From contig CAZKTU010000098.1 in the NCBI GenBank assembly GCA_964555675.1, positions 1 through 21,697 on the forward strand: DNA of 21,697 nt, given 5' to 3'. The stretch comes from CAIWXH01 sp964555675. GTDB lineage: Bacteria > Chloroflexota > Chloroflexia > Chloroflexales > Chloroflexaceae. The notes under the pieces are model-generated. The model worked only from the letters and a program-made list of their open reading frames with translations. It did no database searches and had not been told where the DNA came from. Both the position numbers and the translations under genes were made by a program. Below, one piece after another: positions 1 through 6,764 of the stretch. The stretch's first letter is position 1. Each line of letters opens with the position of its first letter.

Positions 1-440
1 TTTGGCATCTCCATGGCTTGTGCAATATCGTCGACCATGAGCCGCAAGGCTAAATCGCTCATCCCTTCGCTCGGCAGAAGTTGTATGTTGAGATTGTCGA
101 CCATCGACGGATTTTTATGCTTTGTATTAAAGGCAGTCATGTACATATTGGCAAAAGCCGTATCGAGATCGGTAAGTTCTGCCATTTGTGGAAATTGCTT
201 CTCTATTTCTGCGATGATCGTCTTTTCATCGCGCCCGCTTAACGTGATTGGCTGCCAATGTTCTGGTAAGACCATTGTAAAAGCGTCGGTATTATATTCG
301 ACAAGACCATCAGGAATTACGGTAGGAGCGCTCGTTGGGGTTGTTGTTGGCGTAAGCATTGCGCGCTCTGAAGAGGCCCTCGGCGTGCAGGCAACCAGGA
401 GTGATGCAAGTAGAACTACGATAGCGCTTCGTGTAGGCAT
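1..440 (-). CDS. Putative lipoprotein, 3' end beyond window
   Basis: The minus-strand frame stays open from an ATG at 440 to the window edge (146 codons seen), so the C-terminus is missing. The first 18 residues form a lipoprotein signal peptide: basic start (MPTR), hydrophobic stretch, and lipobox LVAC with the lipidated Cys at 18. A Thr/Pro/Ser-rich linker (about residues 28-42) follows, then a folded domain beginning around EYNTDAFTMVLPEHW, a pattern common in small exported alpha/beta domains. I do not recognise the family. By inference it is anchored outside the membrane. AGGAG lies about 12 bases upstream, which is rather far, and a possible -10 (TATACT, 495-500 reversed) has no convincing -35. 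The gene is much AT-richer than most of the window (about 38% G+C in 121-180), as is the gene at 2193-2762. A plus-strand frame covers the same bases but lacks these signals. Confidence 0.72.
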   Translation of the reverse strand, partial: MPTRSAIVVLLASLLVACTPRASSERAMLTPTTTPTSAPTVIPDGLVEYNTDAFTMVLPEHWQPITLSGRDEKTIIAEIEKQFPQMAELTDLDTAFANMYMTAFNTKHKNPSMVDNLNIQLLPSEGMSDLALRLMVDDIAQAMEMP

Positions 441-615
441 GAGTGTTGTGCTCTCCTGACGTGATCTCAGTCGCGCTGCCCCGGGCTTCCTGCCAGTATA
501 GCCGAGAACATATTCCAATACGTGACAGTATAAACCTAAGCGGTCGTCGATGCACTGCGTTTTTTTGATATCGCTACATCGCCGTCCCTTACGCACGCCG
601 TCGTGCTGAATCAGC

Positions 616-866
616 CCCCTTGTGGAAGCTGAGAACAGCCCGTCAGCGATAGCCCCGCTGGCATGACAGCACGGCCAGCGGCACGGCAGAGCTACCTTCC
701 AGTGGGGTCGAGGGGCGAAGCCCCCGCGCGGGTGGGTGTCGGGAGGGCCGGCGGCGGCCCTCCTGACAAAGCAGGGGGTGGGGCACAAGCCCAAGAAGTG
801 GGGTCGAGGGGCGCAGCCCCCGCACGAGAGGGTGTCGGGAGGGACGCCCTCCTGACAAAGCTACGC
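616..866 (+). repeat. Dispersed palindromic repeat, copy 1 with a degenerate second unit
   Basis: This is the first of three copies of a long GC-rich repeat, all in the same orientation. The stretch from 616 to about 757 matches 2022-2163 with no difference that I found. Structure seen: an 8-bp stem CCGCTGGC (655-662) with GCCAGCGG (674-681); a GGGGC-GAA-GCCCC hairpin near 711-725; and a long stem pairing 737-750 (TGTCGGGAGGGCCG) with 755-768, with one G.T pair. A second, shorter unit follows at about 797-866. It again has a GGGGC-GCA-GCCCC hairpin, and an 11-bp stem 833-843 with 847-857. It ends 6 bases from the phosphoesterase stop codon, so it may also help end that transcript. No coding potential is supported. 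It looks like a non-autonomous, REP/MITE-like element. Confidence 0.8.
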
Positions 867-872
867 CCAGAC

Positions 873-1688
873 CTAGATCCTCGAGAAGCGCCTTAGCGCC
901 TCCTCGAGCGAGAGCGGCCCCTCGGTCGACCAGCGCTGGTAGGCGCGCAGAAACGGCACAATATGGTAGCTCGCCGTGGCCAGTTCGCGCCGGTAGAGCC
1001 GCCCGATCACCCCGGTCGCCTCCAGGTAGCCACTCTGCTCGAAGCGGGCCAGGGCCGCGTCGAGGTCGTAGGGCACCGACTGGTGGGCGACGCGCCAGTC
1101 GCCGCGCCGGCGCTCGAGCAGCAGGTACTGGGCGGTCGGGTTGCCGTCGAGGGGCAGGCCGACCGAGCCGGCGGTGACGATCAGCCGCTCGCCCCAGGGC
1201 CTGGTGGCGGCCAGGTGGTTGTGGGCGCGCACGATCAGTCGCGCTGTGACCGCGGGGAACATGGCCGGCAGCGCCTCGTCGGGCGTATGGGCGCGCAGCG
1301 AATCGGCGTCGCTGCGCAGCGAGGCGTGGACCAGCAGCAGCTCGGGGGCGTCGGGCAGCGTCAGCATGGCGGGCAGCGCCCCGAGGGCCGCGCGCTCGTC
1401 GGCGCGCAGTTGGGCGGCGGCCCACTGCACCGGGGCGAACTGGGGCGTGCTCCAGCTCGGGTCAGCCCGCTCGCTGCCCAGATCGCAGGCGTAGCGCTCG
1501 TGGTTGCCGCGCAGGATGGGGCAGCCCAGCTCCTGGGCCAGCCGCCAGCAGGCGGCCGAGTCGGGCGAGCCGATCACGATATCGCCGGCGATCACGATCT
1601 GGTCGACCCCCTGAGCGCGGGCATGCTCCAGGGCAGCCTCGAAGGCGGGCAGGTTCCCGTGGATATCGGCGAGCACAGCGAGACGCAA
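873..1688 (-). CDS. Calcineurin-like metallophosphoesterase (YfcE/MJ0936-type)
   Basis: A 271-residue cytoplasmic protein, probably a metal-dependent phosphodiesterase or phosphatase of the small bacterial calcineurin-like class. Motifs in order: DIHGN (Asp8, His10), GDIVIGS (Asp36), GNHE (Asn62, His63), VHASLR, and RAHNH where the family usually has GHTH. AGSVGLPLDGNP follows and matches the family's C-terminal signature. The substrate cannot be read from sequence. I chose the TTG at 1688 because a perfect AGGAGG lies 6 bases before it and it gives the family-typical N-terminus MRLAVLADIHGN. The ATG at 1694 directly abuts the AGGAGG, which is too close, and starts further upstream would translate the heptamer array. 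The gene lies between repeat copies 1 and 2. Confidence 0.88.
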   Translation of the reverse strand: MRLAVLADIHGNLPAFEAALEHARAQGVDQIVIAGDIVIGSPDSAACWRLAQELGCPILRGNHERYACDLGSERADPSWSTPQFAPVQWAAAQLRADERAALGALPAMLTLPDAPELLLVHASLRSDADSLRAHTPDEALPAMFPAVTARLIVRAHNHLAATRPWGERLIVTAGSVGLPLDGNPTAQYLLLERRRGDWRVAHQSVPYDLDAALARFEQSGYLEATGVIGRLYRRELATASYHIVPFLRAYQRWSTEGPLSLEEALRRFSRI

Positions 1689-1709
1689 TGGCATCCTCCT
1701 GAGAGCGAC

Positions 1710-1814
1710 GACCGAGGACCAATGACCAAGGACCAAGGACCAACGACCAACGACCGAGGACCAATGACCAAGGACCAAGGACCAAGGACCAACGACCAAC
1801 GACCAATGACCGAG
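1710..1814. repeat. Tandem heptamer array, 15 x GACCAAN
   Basis: Fifteen consecutive 7-base units without an indel, consensus GACCAAN on the plus strand (NTTGGTC in the transcript). Taking the last three bases of each unit, the order is GAG AAT AAG AAG AAC AAC / GAG AAT AAG AAG AAG AAC AAC / AAT GAG. The array therefore also has a higher-order block of 6 to 7 heptamers that was duplicated. It ends 21 bases before the TTG start of the phosphoesterase, just upstream of its Shine-Dalgarno, and so is probably transcribed as its leader. Heptamers avoid stop codons in several frames and create false N-terminal extensions. The stretch 1815-2021 beyond it holds no gene and no motif I can support. Confidence 0.92.
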
Positions 1815-2021
1815 GGCCGTTTGAGCGATTGGTTTCCCGAACGCCGCAGTAGCGTAGCACCGGGCGCCCTTCGGCGGGATGATAGTCCCCTTTTATGGTG
1901 CTGAGCGTGTGATCGCGTCGGCCGCGGCGGCCCGCCCGTCGGTAGGCGCAAGCTCTCGGAGCTGCACAGAGGAAGTGGTGATGCTAGACGGCTCATGAGG
2001 TGGCCGGTGGGCCTGGATTCG

Positions 2022-2181
2022 CCCCTTGTGGAAGCTGAGAACAGCCCGTCAGCGATAGCCCCGCTGGCATGACAGCACGGCCAGCGGCACGGCAGAGCTA
2101 CCTTCCAGTGGGGTCGAGGGGCGAAGCCCCCGCGCGGGTGGGTGTCGGGAGGGCCGGCGGCGGTCCCCCTGAAAAGCAGGG
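2022..2181 (+). repeat. Dispersed palindromic repeat, copy 2
   Basis: Same orientation as copy 1 and, as far as I can align by eye, identical to it from the CCCCTTGTGG start to about 2163, at an offset of 1406 bases. The distal arm of the long stem has decayed (TCCCCCTGAAAAGC in place of CCCTCCTGACAAAGC), so the large hairpin is probably broken here, while the 8-bp CCGCTGGC/GCCAGCGG stem is intact. Near-identity with copy 1 implies a recent duplication or gene conversion. It sits between the start of the phosphoesterase unit and the stop codon of the membrane-anchored protein at 2193. Confidence 0.85.
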
Positions 2182-2192
2182 TTCGACAGCCC

Positions 2193-2762
2193 TTACTCTT
2201 GGGTGAATTTGCTCGGCGGGACGGTTACATTGATTGAGAATAGTCGCCATTGGTCATTCTCTTTTTCCAAGACCGCCCGGAAGTTGCCTTCAATACCGTC
2301 AATATAAGTGATCGTTCCGTCCACGGTTGCAATAGTACCCTGAGGTATGTCCTGATTCGTGTTCGCAGAAGCCGTAATGCTCGTATTGCTAACGGCTGCT
2401 GTCTCATATCCTTCGAAGAGAACATAATTTTCGCCGCTCAATAATGCTTCGAGGTCGCTAATTGGTGTCTGGCGCTGAGCGCGGCTTGAAAAAAGCTCGT
2501 ATGCTGAAGCTGCATCCTGCTGTTCCATGGCTGCCATAAACTCTTGGATGACCGGTGTAATCGCGGCTTGTTCTCGCGATACACCGAGAATACCCTGGCC
2601 AATAAGGAGAGCAGCAATAGCAACGCAGACACAAAGGGTAGCGCCAATTCCTCCAAGCACAAACAGAATTGTTCGTCGCGATCTGGGTGCAGGTGGCTGG
2701 TTGTCGGGCACAGACGGCGTATTCGGCGTGCCGGGTGGTGGGGTGAAGGGTTGATCGCTCAC
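2193..2762 (-). CDS. Membrane-anchored protein with NTF2/DUF4864-like outer domain
   Basis: A 189-residue protein starting with GTG at 2762, chosen because AGGAG lies 8 bases upstream and because translation further back would run into a repeat element. Layout: a Pro-rich cytoplasmic N-terminus (PFTPPPGTPNTP; about residues 5-30), one transmembrane helix starting at TILFVLGGIGA (about residues 33-60), then an outer domain of about 125 residues. The outer domain starts with VIQEFMAAMEQQDAASAYEL and ends in strands with a WRLFSINV segment. That pattern (helix, a loop with SSRAQ, then a twisted sheet) resembles small NTF2-like domains found in many exported bacterial proteins. No enzymatic residues are evident, so a sensing or binding role is inference. 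The gene is AT-richer than its neighbours (about 45% G+C at 2281-2340) and lies exactly between repeat copies 2 and 3. Confidence 0.75.
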   Translation of the reverse strand: MSDQPFTPPPGTPNTPSVPDNQPPAPRSRRTILFVLGGIGATLCVCVAIAALLIGQGILGVSREQAAITPVIQEFMAAMEQQDAASAYELFSSRAQRQTPISDLEALLSGENYVLFEGYETAAVSNTSITASANTNQDIPQGTIATVDGTITYIDGIEGNFRAVLEKENDQWRLFSINVTVPPSKFTQE

Positions 2763-2832
2763 GGTTGATACTCCTATCTCGCCTGAAGTGGTGAGTTGCG
2801 GCTGTCGGTCCTGGGTTGCCTGCTCCACCAGA

Positions 2833-3036
2833 TCTCTTGTGGAAGCTGAGAACTGCCCGTCAGCGATAGCCCCGCTGGCATGATAGCACGGCCGGCGGCA
2901 CGGCAGCGCTACCTTCCAGTGGGGTCGAGGGGCGCAGCCCCCGCGCGGGTGGGTGTCGGGAGGGCCGGCGGCGGCCCTCCTGACAAAGCAGGGGTCGAGG
3001 GGCGCAGCCCCCAGCGGGGTCGAGGGGCGCAGCCCC
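2833..3036 (+). repeat. Dispersed palindromic repeat, copy 3 with two extra hairpin units
   Basis: A third copy in the same orientation, with about five substitutions against copy 1 over the first ~145 bases. In the 8-bp stem one partner has changed (GCCGGCGG for GCCAGCGG). This keeps a U.G pair if the plus strand is the RNA but makes a C-A mismatch on the other strand. The long hairpin (TGTCGGGAGGG...CCCTCCTGACA) is intact. The 21-base hairpin unit containing GGGGCGCAGCCCC occurs three times: 2921-2941, 2991-3011 and 3016-3036. The last one directly abuts the stop codon of the dehydrogenase at 3037, so in that transcript a hairpin follows the stop codon without a gap. Confidence 0.85.
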
Positions 3037-4146
3037 TCAGACATCCAGCTCACGGGCGGCCAGGCCGGGCGGGAAGGCCGCGGGCCGCTCGCAGCTACTG
3101 CTCAGCTCGACGTGGCGCCCCGTCTCCGAGGCCTCGATGATCGCGTGCATCGCGTCGAGCACGTGGAAGGCCAGGGCGCCGCTGGCCCGATGGGGCCGCC
3201 CTGTGCGGATGGCGTAGGCCATATCGGCCAGCCCGAGGCCGCGGCTGTTCTCGGCGTGGCCGAAGCCCAGCTCGATGCTGCGGCCCTCCTCGGCCCCATT
3301 CTGCTTCAGGACCACCGGCCCGCCGAAGGTGTTGGGGTCGGGGTGGGTCAGGGTGCCCTGCGAGCCGAACACCGTGATCGTGGGGATGTACCCGTCCCAG
3401 ATGTCGAAGCTGGTCACCAGGGTGGCGATCGGGCCGCTGACGAAGTCGAGCACACTGGCCACGTGGGTCGGGGCCTCGACCTCGATCTTCTCGCCGCGGC
3501 GCGACTCGTGGCCCATGGTGCGCACAGGGTAGGTGATGCGCGCCGAGCCGGTGACGCGGCGGATGGGGCCGAACAGGGCGATCAGGGCGGTCAGGTAGTA
3601 GGGGCCCATATCGAAGAGCGGCCCCGCGCCCAGCTTGAAGAGGAAGGCCGGGTCGGGGTGCCAGTGGTCGGGCCCGCGGCTGCCCATAAAGGCCGTCGCG
3701 GCGACCAGCTGCCCCAGCTCGCCCGAGTCGATCAGCTGGCGGCAGGTCTGCATGCCCGCGCCGAGGAAGGTGTCGGGCGCGCAGCCCACCCGCAGCCCGC
3801 GCGCCTCGGCCTCCTCGAGCAGCAGCCGGGCATCCTCGCGGCTGATCGCCAGGGGCTTCTCGTTATAGACCGACTTGCCGGCCCGCAGCGCCGCCAGGCC
3901 GACCGTGGCGTGGGCGGCGGGGATGGTCAGATTGAGGATCAGCTCGATCTCGGGGTCGGCCAGCACCGCCTCGACGCTCATGGCGCGCGGCACGCCGAAC
4001 TTCGCGGCCTGGGCCTCGGCCCGCTCGAGGAAGAGATCGGCGCAGGCGACGACCTCGAGGATGGGCCAGGTCGTGCAGTTCTGCAGGTAGATGCTGCTGA
4101 TCGTGCCGCAGCCGACAATGGCGGTCTTGACTGGTTTGATGCTCAT
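3037..4146 (-). CDS. Gfo/Idh/MocA-family oxidoreductase
   Basis: A 369-residue NAD(P)-dependent dehydrogenase of sugars, inositols or related polyols. The Rossmann fold starts at once: AIVGCGTIS (Gly12-x-Gly14), a strand ending in CADLF, then NLTIPAAH and the family EKP motif (residues 96-98, catalytic-type Lys97). The C-terminal substrate domain has GPLFDMGPYYLTAL, where the usual catalytic His of DxGxH is Tyr. This variant occurs in part of the family and makes the exact substrate uncertain. The ATG at 4146 begins right at the Rossmann strand, is preceded by AGGA, and lies 8 bases after the stop of the next dehydrogenase, so the two are co-transcribed. Its stop codon touches a repeat hairpin. 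Confidence 0.93.
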   Translation of the reverse strand: MSIKPVKTAIVGCGTISSIYLQNCTTWPILEVVACADLFLERAEAQAAKFGVPRAMSVEAVLADPEIELILNLTIPAAHATVGLAALRAGKSVYNEKPLAISREDARLLLEEAEARGLRVGCAPDTFLGAGMQTCRQLIDSGELGQLVAATAFMGSRGPDHWHPDPAFLFKLGAGPLFDMGPYYLTALIALFGPIRRVTGSARITYPVRTMGHESRRGEKIEVEAPTHVASVLDFVSGPIATLVTSFDIWDGYIPTITVFGSQGTLTHPDPNTFGGPVVLKQNGAEEGRSIELGFGHAENSRGLGLADMAYAIRTGRPHRASGALAFHVLDAMHAIIEASETGRHVELSSSCERPAAFPPGLAARELDV

Positions 4147-4154
4147 AAGAGGTC

Positions 4155-5225
4155 CTACTTCATCTGCGCAATGATATCGCGGAATAGCTCGAGGTCCTGG
4201 CGGAAGTCGGCCGGGGTCGTTTTGGGCGTGCGCCCCTCGCGCACGTTGGTGGAGAAGGCCCGCCACTCGGCCACGAAGGCGTCGCCCCAGGCCGGGTGCT
4301 CCTCGCGCACGACGGTGCCGCCCTTGCCGTTGGCCTCGGTCAGCGTGAGGCGGATCGGCAGGTTGCGCACATAGGGCGTGTCGTACTGCACGCGCAGCAC
4401 GCCTTGCTCGCCATAGACTTCCAGGTGGGCGTCGAAGCGCGGGATGGTATCAATACCGGTCTCAAACTGACAGACATAGTCGCCATAGTCGAACGCCGCC
4501 GTCAGGTAGCGCCCGTCGTGGCGCTGGGCCGCGTAGAGCACCCGCTGCGGCATGCCCAGCAGCTCGCGCATCGCCGAAAGGTCGTGCGAGCTGAGGCCGA
4601 GCAGTAGCCCGTAGACCCGCCTGAAGATCGGCGGGGCGTCGCCGAGGGCCTCGTCGAGCAGGCGCTCGCGCAGCGCCTTGCCCTCGTCGAGCAGGGTGGC
4701 GGGCACGTCGTCGCCGCGCACCACCAGCGAGGTGTCCTTGATAAAGAGCGCGTTTGAGCCCAACACGTCGTGTACACGGGCCAGGCGGATCGGGCCGAGC
4801 GTGGGGAGCAGCCGACAGGCCTCGACGAAGGCCGGGGCGTAGCGGCGCATATAGCCGACCTGGGCGATCGTGCCGGCGCGGGCCTGGGCTGCGCTCAGCT
4901 CGTCGGCCTCGCGCAGGGTCATGCACATGGGCTTCTCGATCAGCACGTGCTTGCCCGCCGCGAGCGCGGCCAGGGCCACCTGGGCGTGGTAGGCGTCGGG
5001 GTTGGCCACCAGCACCGCGTCGACCTCGGCCTGAGCGAGCATCGCGCGGTAGTCGTGATAGCGCCCGCTCACCTGCCACTGCTCGCCCACCCGCTGGAGC
5101 ACATGCTCGCTCACGTCGCAGAGGGCTGTGACCCGATAGAGCGCTTGCAGCTGGTGCAAGGTGGGCAGATGCATGATCTGCGTCACCTCGCCGCAGCCGA
5201 CGATCCCGACCCGTAGCTGTTGCAT
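4155..5225 (-). CDS. Gfo/Idh/MocA-family oxidoreductase
   Basis: A 356-residue second dehydrogenase of the same family, not a recent duplicate of its neighbour. Motifs: VGIVGCGEV (Gly-x-Gly near residue 10), ALCDVSE, VANPDAYHAQ, and LIEKPM (EKP at 97-99, Lys98). A His-Asp pair, SSHDLSAM (His214, Asp215), lies where the family has its catalytic His. An insertion around residues 165-205 (DDVPATLLDEGKALRERLL) is longer than in minimal members. The start ATG at 5225 has AGAGG about 6 bases upstream. It lies between the isomerase gene (141-base gap holding two hairpin repeats) and the other dehydrogenase. Together they suggest stepwise oxidation and isomerisation of a polyol or keto-sugar. The substrate is not determinable. 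Confidence 0.92.
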   Translation of the reverse strand: MQQLRVGIVGCGEVTQIMHLPTLHQLQALYRVTALCDVSEHVLQRVGEQWQVSGRYHDYRAMLAQAEVDAVLVANPDAYHAQVALAALAAGKHVLIEKPMCMTLREADELSAAQARAGTIAQVGYMRRYAPAFVEACRLLPTLGPIRLARVHDVLGSNALFIKDTSLVVRGDDVPATLLDEGKALRERLLDEALGDAPPIFRRVYGLLLGLSSHDLSAMRELLGMPQRVLYAAQRHDGRYLTAAFDYGDYVCQFETGIDTIPRFDAHLEVYGEQGVLRVQYDTPYVRNLPIRLTLTEANGKGGTVVREEHPAWGDAFVAEWRAFSTNVREGRTPKTTPADFRQDLELFRDIIAQMK

Positions 5226-5260
5226 TGCGGACCTCTGCTACACGCTGCGCGTACTCCGTT

Positions 5261-5354
5261 GTTCGGGGAGGCCGCGCCTCCCCGCGCCCCTCCTGAGGCG
5301 GTCATCCGTTCGGGGAGGCGAGGCCTCCCCGTGCCCCTGCTGAGGTCGTCAATC
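5261..5354. repeat. Two tandem 47-bp units with identical 9-bp stems (REP-like)
   Basis: Unit 1 is 5261-5307 and unit 2 is 5308-5354. Each begins GTTCGGGGAGGC and forms a perfect 9-bp stem CGGGGAGGC/GCCTCCCCG around a 3-base loop (CGC in unit 1, GAG in unit 2). The stem is unchanged while all three loop bases differ, as expected if structure is selected or the unit spreads as a palindrome. A third copy of the same family lies at 19924-19960 on the other strand, inside a gene. Here the units sit between the isomerase and dehydrogenase genes and could adjust read-through or mRNA stability in the operon. Confidence 0.85.
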
Positions 5355-5365
5355 AGTGTTTCTGG

Positions 5366-6133
5366 CTAGAGTCCGCGCAGATACTGGATGCTGGCCGTGA
5401 TGCTCGCCACGGGGTCGCGCGGGTGATCGTGCTCGACGATGTACCACTCGGCGCCGGCGTCGCGGGCCGCGGGCAGCAGGCGCCGCCAGTCGAGGATGCC
5501 CGCGCCGACGTCGGCGAGGCCGTGCTCCTCGGGGCGCTCGCCTTTGGGGGCCAGGTCTTTGAAGTGGACGCGCGGGCAGCGCCCGGCGTAGCGGGCCAGC
5601 AGCGCGGCCGGGTCCTGGCCGCCGTCGGCGATCCAGGCCAGGTCGGGCTCGAAGCCGAGCTCGGGGCCGGCGCTCTCGAAGAGTACGTCGATCGCGAGCT
5701 GACCGTCAAACGTCTGCAGCTCCCAGCTGTGGTTGTGGTAGAGCAGCTGGACGCCCTCGTCGCGGCAGCGCCGGGCGAGGTCGCCGAGCAGGCGGCCGTA
5801 CTCGCGGTAGGGCCCGGCGTCGGTGGCGGCGTGCAGGGCGGAGATGTAGGGCGCCGCCAGGGTCGTATTGCCGAGAGCCTTGTTGAACGCGATCACCTCG
5901 CCCAGGCGCTCGCGCAGCGTGTCGAGGGCCACGTGCGACGAGATCACCCGCAGGCCGTGCTTGGCCATCAGCTCGCCCAGGGCTGCGGCGTCGAGCCCGT
6001 GGTCACCCACCGTCTCGACCGCTGTGTAGCCCGCGGCGGCGACATGGCCCAGCATGGCGTCAAGCCCGTCCGGCAGCATGCGCAAGGTGTAGAGCTGCAC
6101 CGCGATCGGATGGGCGGAAGCGTGATCAGACAT
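5366..6133 (-). CDS. Sugar phosphate isomerase/epimerase (AP-endonuclease 2-like TIM barrel)
   Basis: A 255-residue cytoplasmic TIM-barrel protein of the IolE/xylose-isomerase-like class. It starts with the class-typical IAVQLYTLR strand (residues 10-18). Metal- and sugar-binding positions are visible: VETVGDHG (about 39-46), SSHVAL (65-70), YHNHSWE (132-138), EPDLAW (162-167), VHFKDL (189-194) and VEHDHP (233-238). This is the usual series of acidic and His ligands at barrel strand ends. GAGILDW (211-216) is also typical. The ATG at 6133 has GAGG six bases upstream. It is the first gene of an operon with two Gfo/Idh/MocA dehydrogenases, a common pairing in inositol or keto-sugar catabolism. 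The specific substrate is not readable. Confidence 0.9.
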   Translation of the reverse strand: MSDHASAHPIAVQLYTLRMLPDGLDAMLGHVAAAGYTAVETVGDHGLDAAALGELMAKHGLRVISSHVALDTLRERLGEVIAFNKALGNTTLAAPYISALHAATDAGPYREYGRLLGDLARRCRDEGVQLLYHNHSWELQTFDGQLAIDVLFESAGPELGFEPDLAWIADGGQDPAALLARYAGRCPRVHFKDLAPKGERPEEHGLADVGAGILDWRRLLPAARDAGAEWYIVEHDHPRDPVASITASIQYLRGL

Positions 6134-6348
6134 GACATACCTCGTCTATTCAGATGCTCCATGAGCCGGCCACCTACTCTACTCGAACGGGTCAAACTTT
6201 TCAAGCCGCCGCATCAAACCCGCGGTGTACGCGGGGGCGGCGGCGACATGAAGGTAGCTCCGCCAAACCTGCGTCAGCCGCCACGCAGCGCGCCCAGATC
6301 GGCTACAATGACACGAACAAATGTTGTGCTGCCGGAAGGAGATCCCCA

Positions 6349-6738
6349 TTGGCCAGTATTGTATCAGCCGCAATCGACGTCGTCCTGGCGAAGCCGGAGC
6401 AGCTCCCGGCGCGCATCGCCGTGCTCGAGGAGGCGTTGAAGAATCACCCCAAGGCCGCCGAGGCCCTGGCTGAGGCCCGCGCCGCCCTCACGCCGAAGGA
6501 GTGGACCGAGAAGGCCGTGGTCGATGCGCTCAGCGCGAAGATGCGGGCGACGGCGTCGGTCACCAAGACCCAGAGCGCGACCATCCGCGAGTATGTGGGC
6601 AAGGCCCTCGATGAGACCGAGCTCACCCTCATGCTCAACGAGCTGAAGACGACCAAGGGCCCGCGCAATATCGCGCGCCTGATCGCCAAGTACGACGGCA
6701 ATGTGATCAGCCTGATCGTCGCCGCGCTCACCGAGTAG
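6349..6738 (+). CDS. Uncharacterised 129-residue helical protein
   Basis: I do not recognise this family. The start is TTG at 6349, chosen because AAGGAG (6336-6341) lies 7 bases upstream; no ATG or GTG in the frame is better placed. A -10-like TACAAT occurs at 6304-6309 without a clear -35. The protein is soluble and Ala/Lys/Glu-rich and is predicted here by eye to be almost wholly helical. It has no signal peptide, membrane segment, Cys or aromatic cluster. The second half (TKTQSATIREYVG, then ETELTLMLNELKTTKGPRN) reads like a small helical-bundle or regulatory domain. It is divergent from the isomerase operon (215-base gap) and convergent with the hydrolase at 6765 (26-base gap), so it is a single-gene unit. 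The conserved-looking SD and good codon use support it as real. Confidence 0.75.
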   Translation: MASIVSAAIDVVLAKPEQLPARIAVLEEALKNHPKAAEALAEARAALTPKEWTEKAVVDALSAKMRATASVTKTQSATIREYVGKALDETELTLMLNELKTTKGPRNIARLIAKYDGNVISLIVAALTE

Positions 6739-6764
6739 CTGGATGGCCCGCCAGCGCCCCGGCC

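Noticed and set aside
13..459. Plus-strand open frame over the lipoprotein gene
   Set aside because: It lacks a ribosome site and family signals, whereas the minus strand encodes a clear lipoprotein signal peptide with lipobox and stays open to the window edge.
643..1425. Minus-strand open frame running through repeat copy 1 and the phosphoesterase
   Set aside because: It is Arg/Ala/Pro-rich low-complexity sequence, a typical high-GC shadow frame; the phosphoesterase frame carries all the motifs.
1689..1799. N-terminal extension of the phosphoesterase through the heptamer array
   Set aside because: The array avoids stop codons in several frames, so openness means little; the perfect AGGAGG and the family-typical N-terminus point to TTG at 1688.
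1710..1814. CRISPR array
   Set aside because: Units are 7 bases and contiguous with no spacers, and there are no cas genes in the window. The longer repeats at 616-3036 and 5261-5354 also lack regular unique spacers.
616..3036. Complete insertion sequence bounded by the long repeats
   Set aside because: The repeats are direct, not inverted, and no transposase lies between them; the enclosed genes are a phosphoesterase and a membrane protein.
2763..3053. Long N-terminal extension of the membrane-anchored protein
   Set aside because: The extension translates repeat copy 3; GTG at 2762 has a good ribosome site and gives a sensible protein.
2953..4374. 473-codon plus-strand frame opposite the dehydrogenases
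   Set aside because: His/Gly/Gln-rich antisense frame of high-GC genes; the minus strand encodes two well-marked Gfo/Idh/MocA enzymes.
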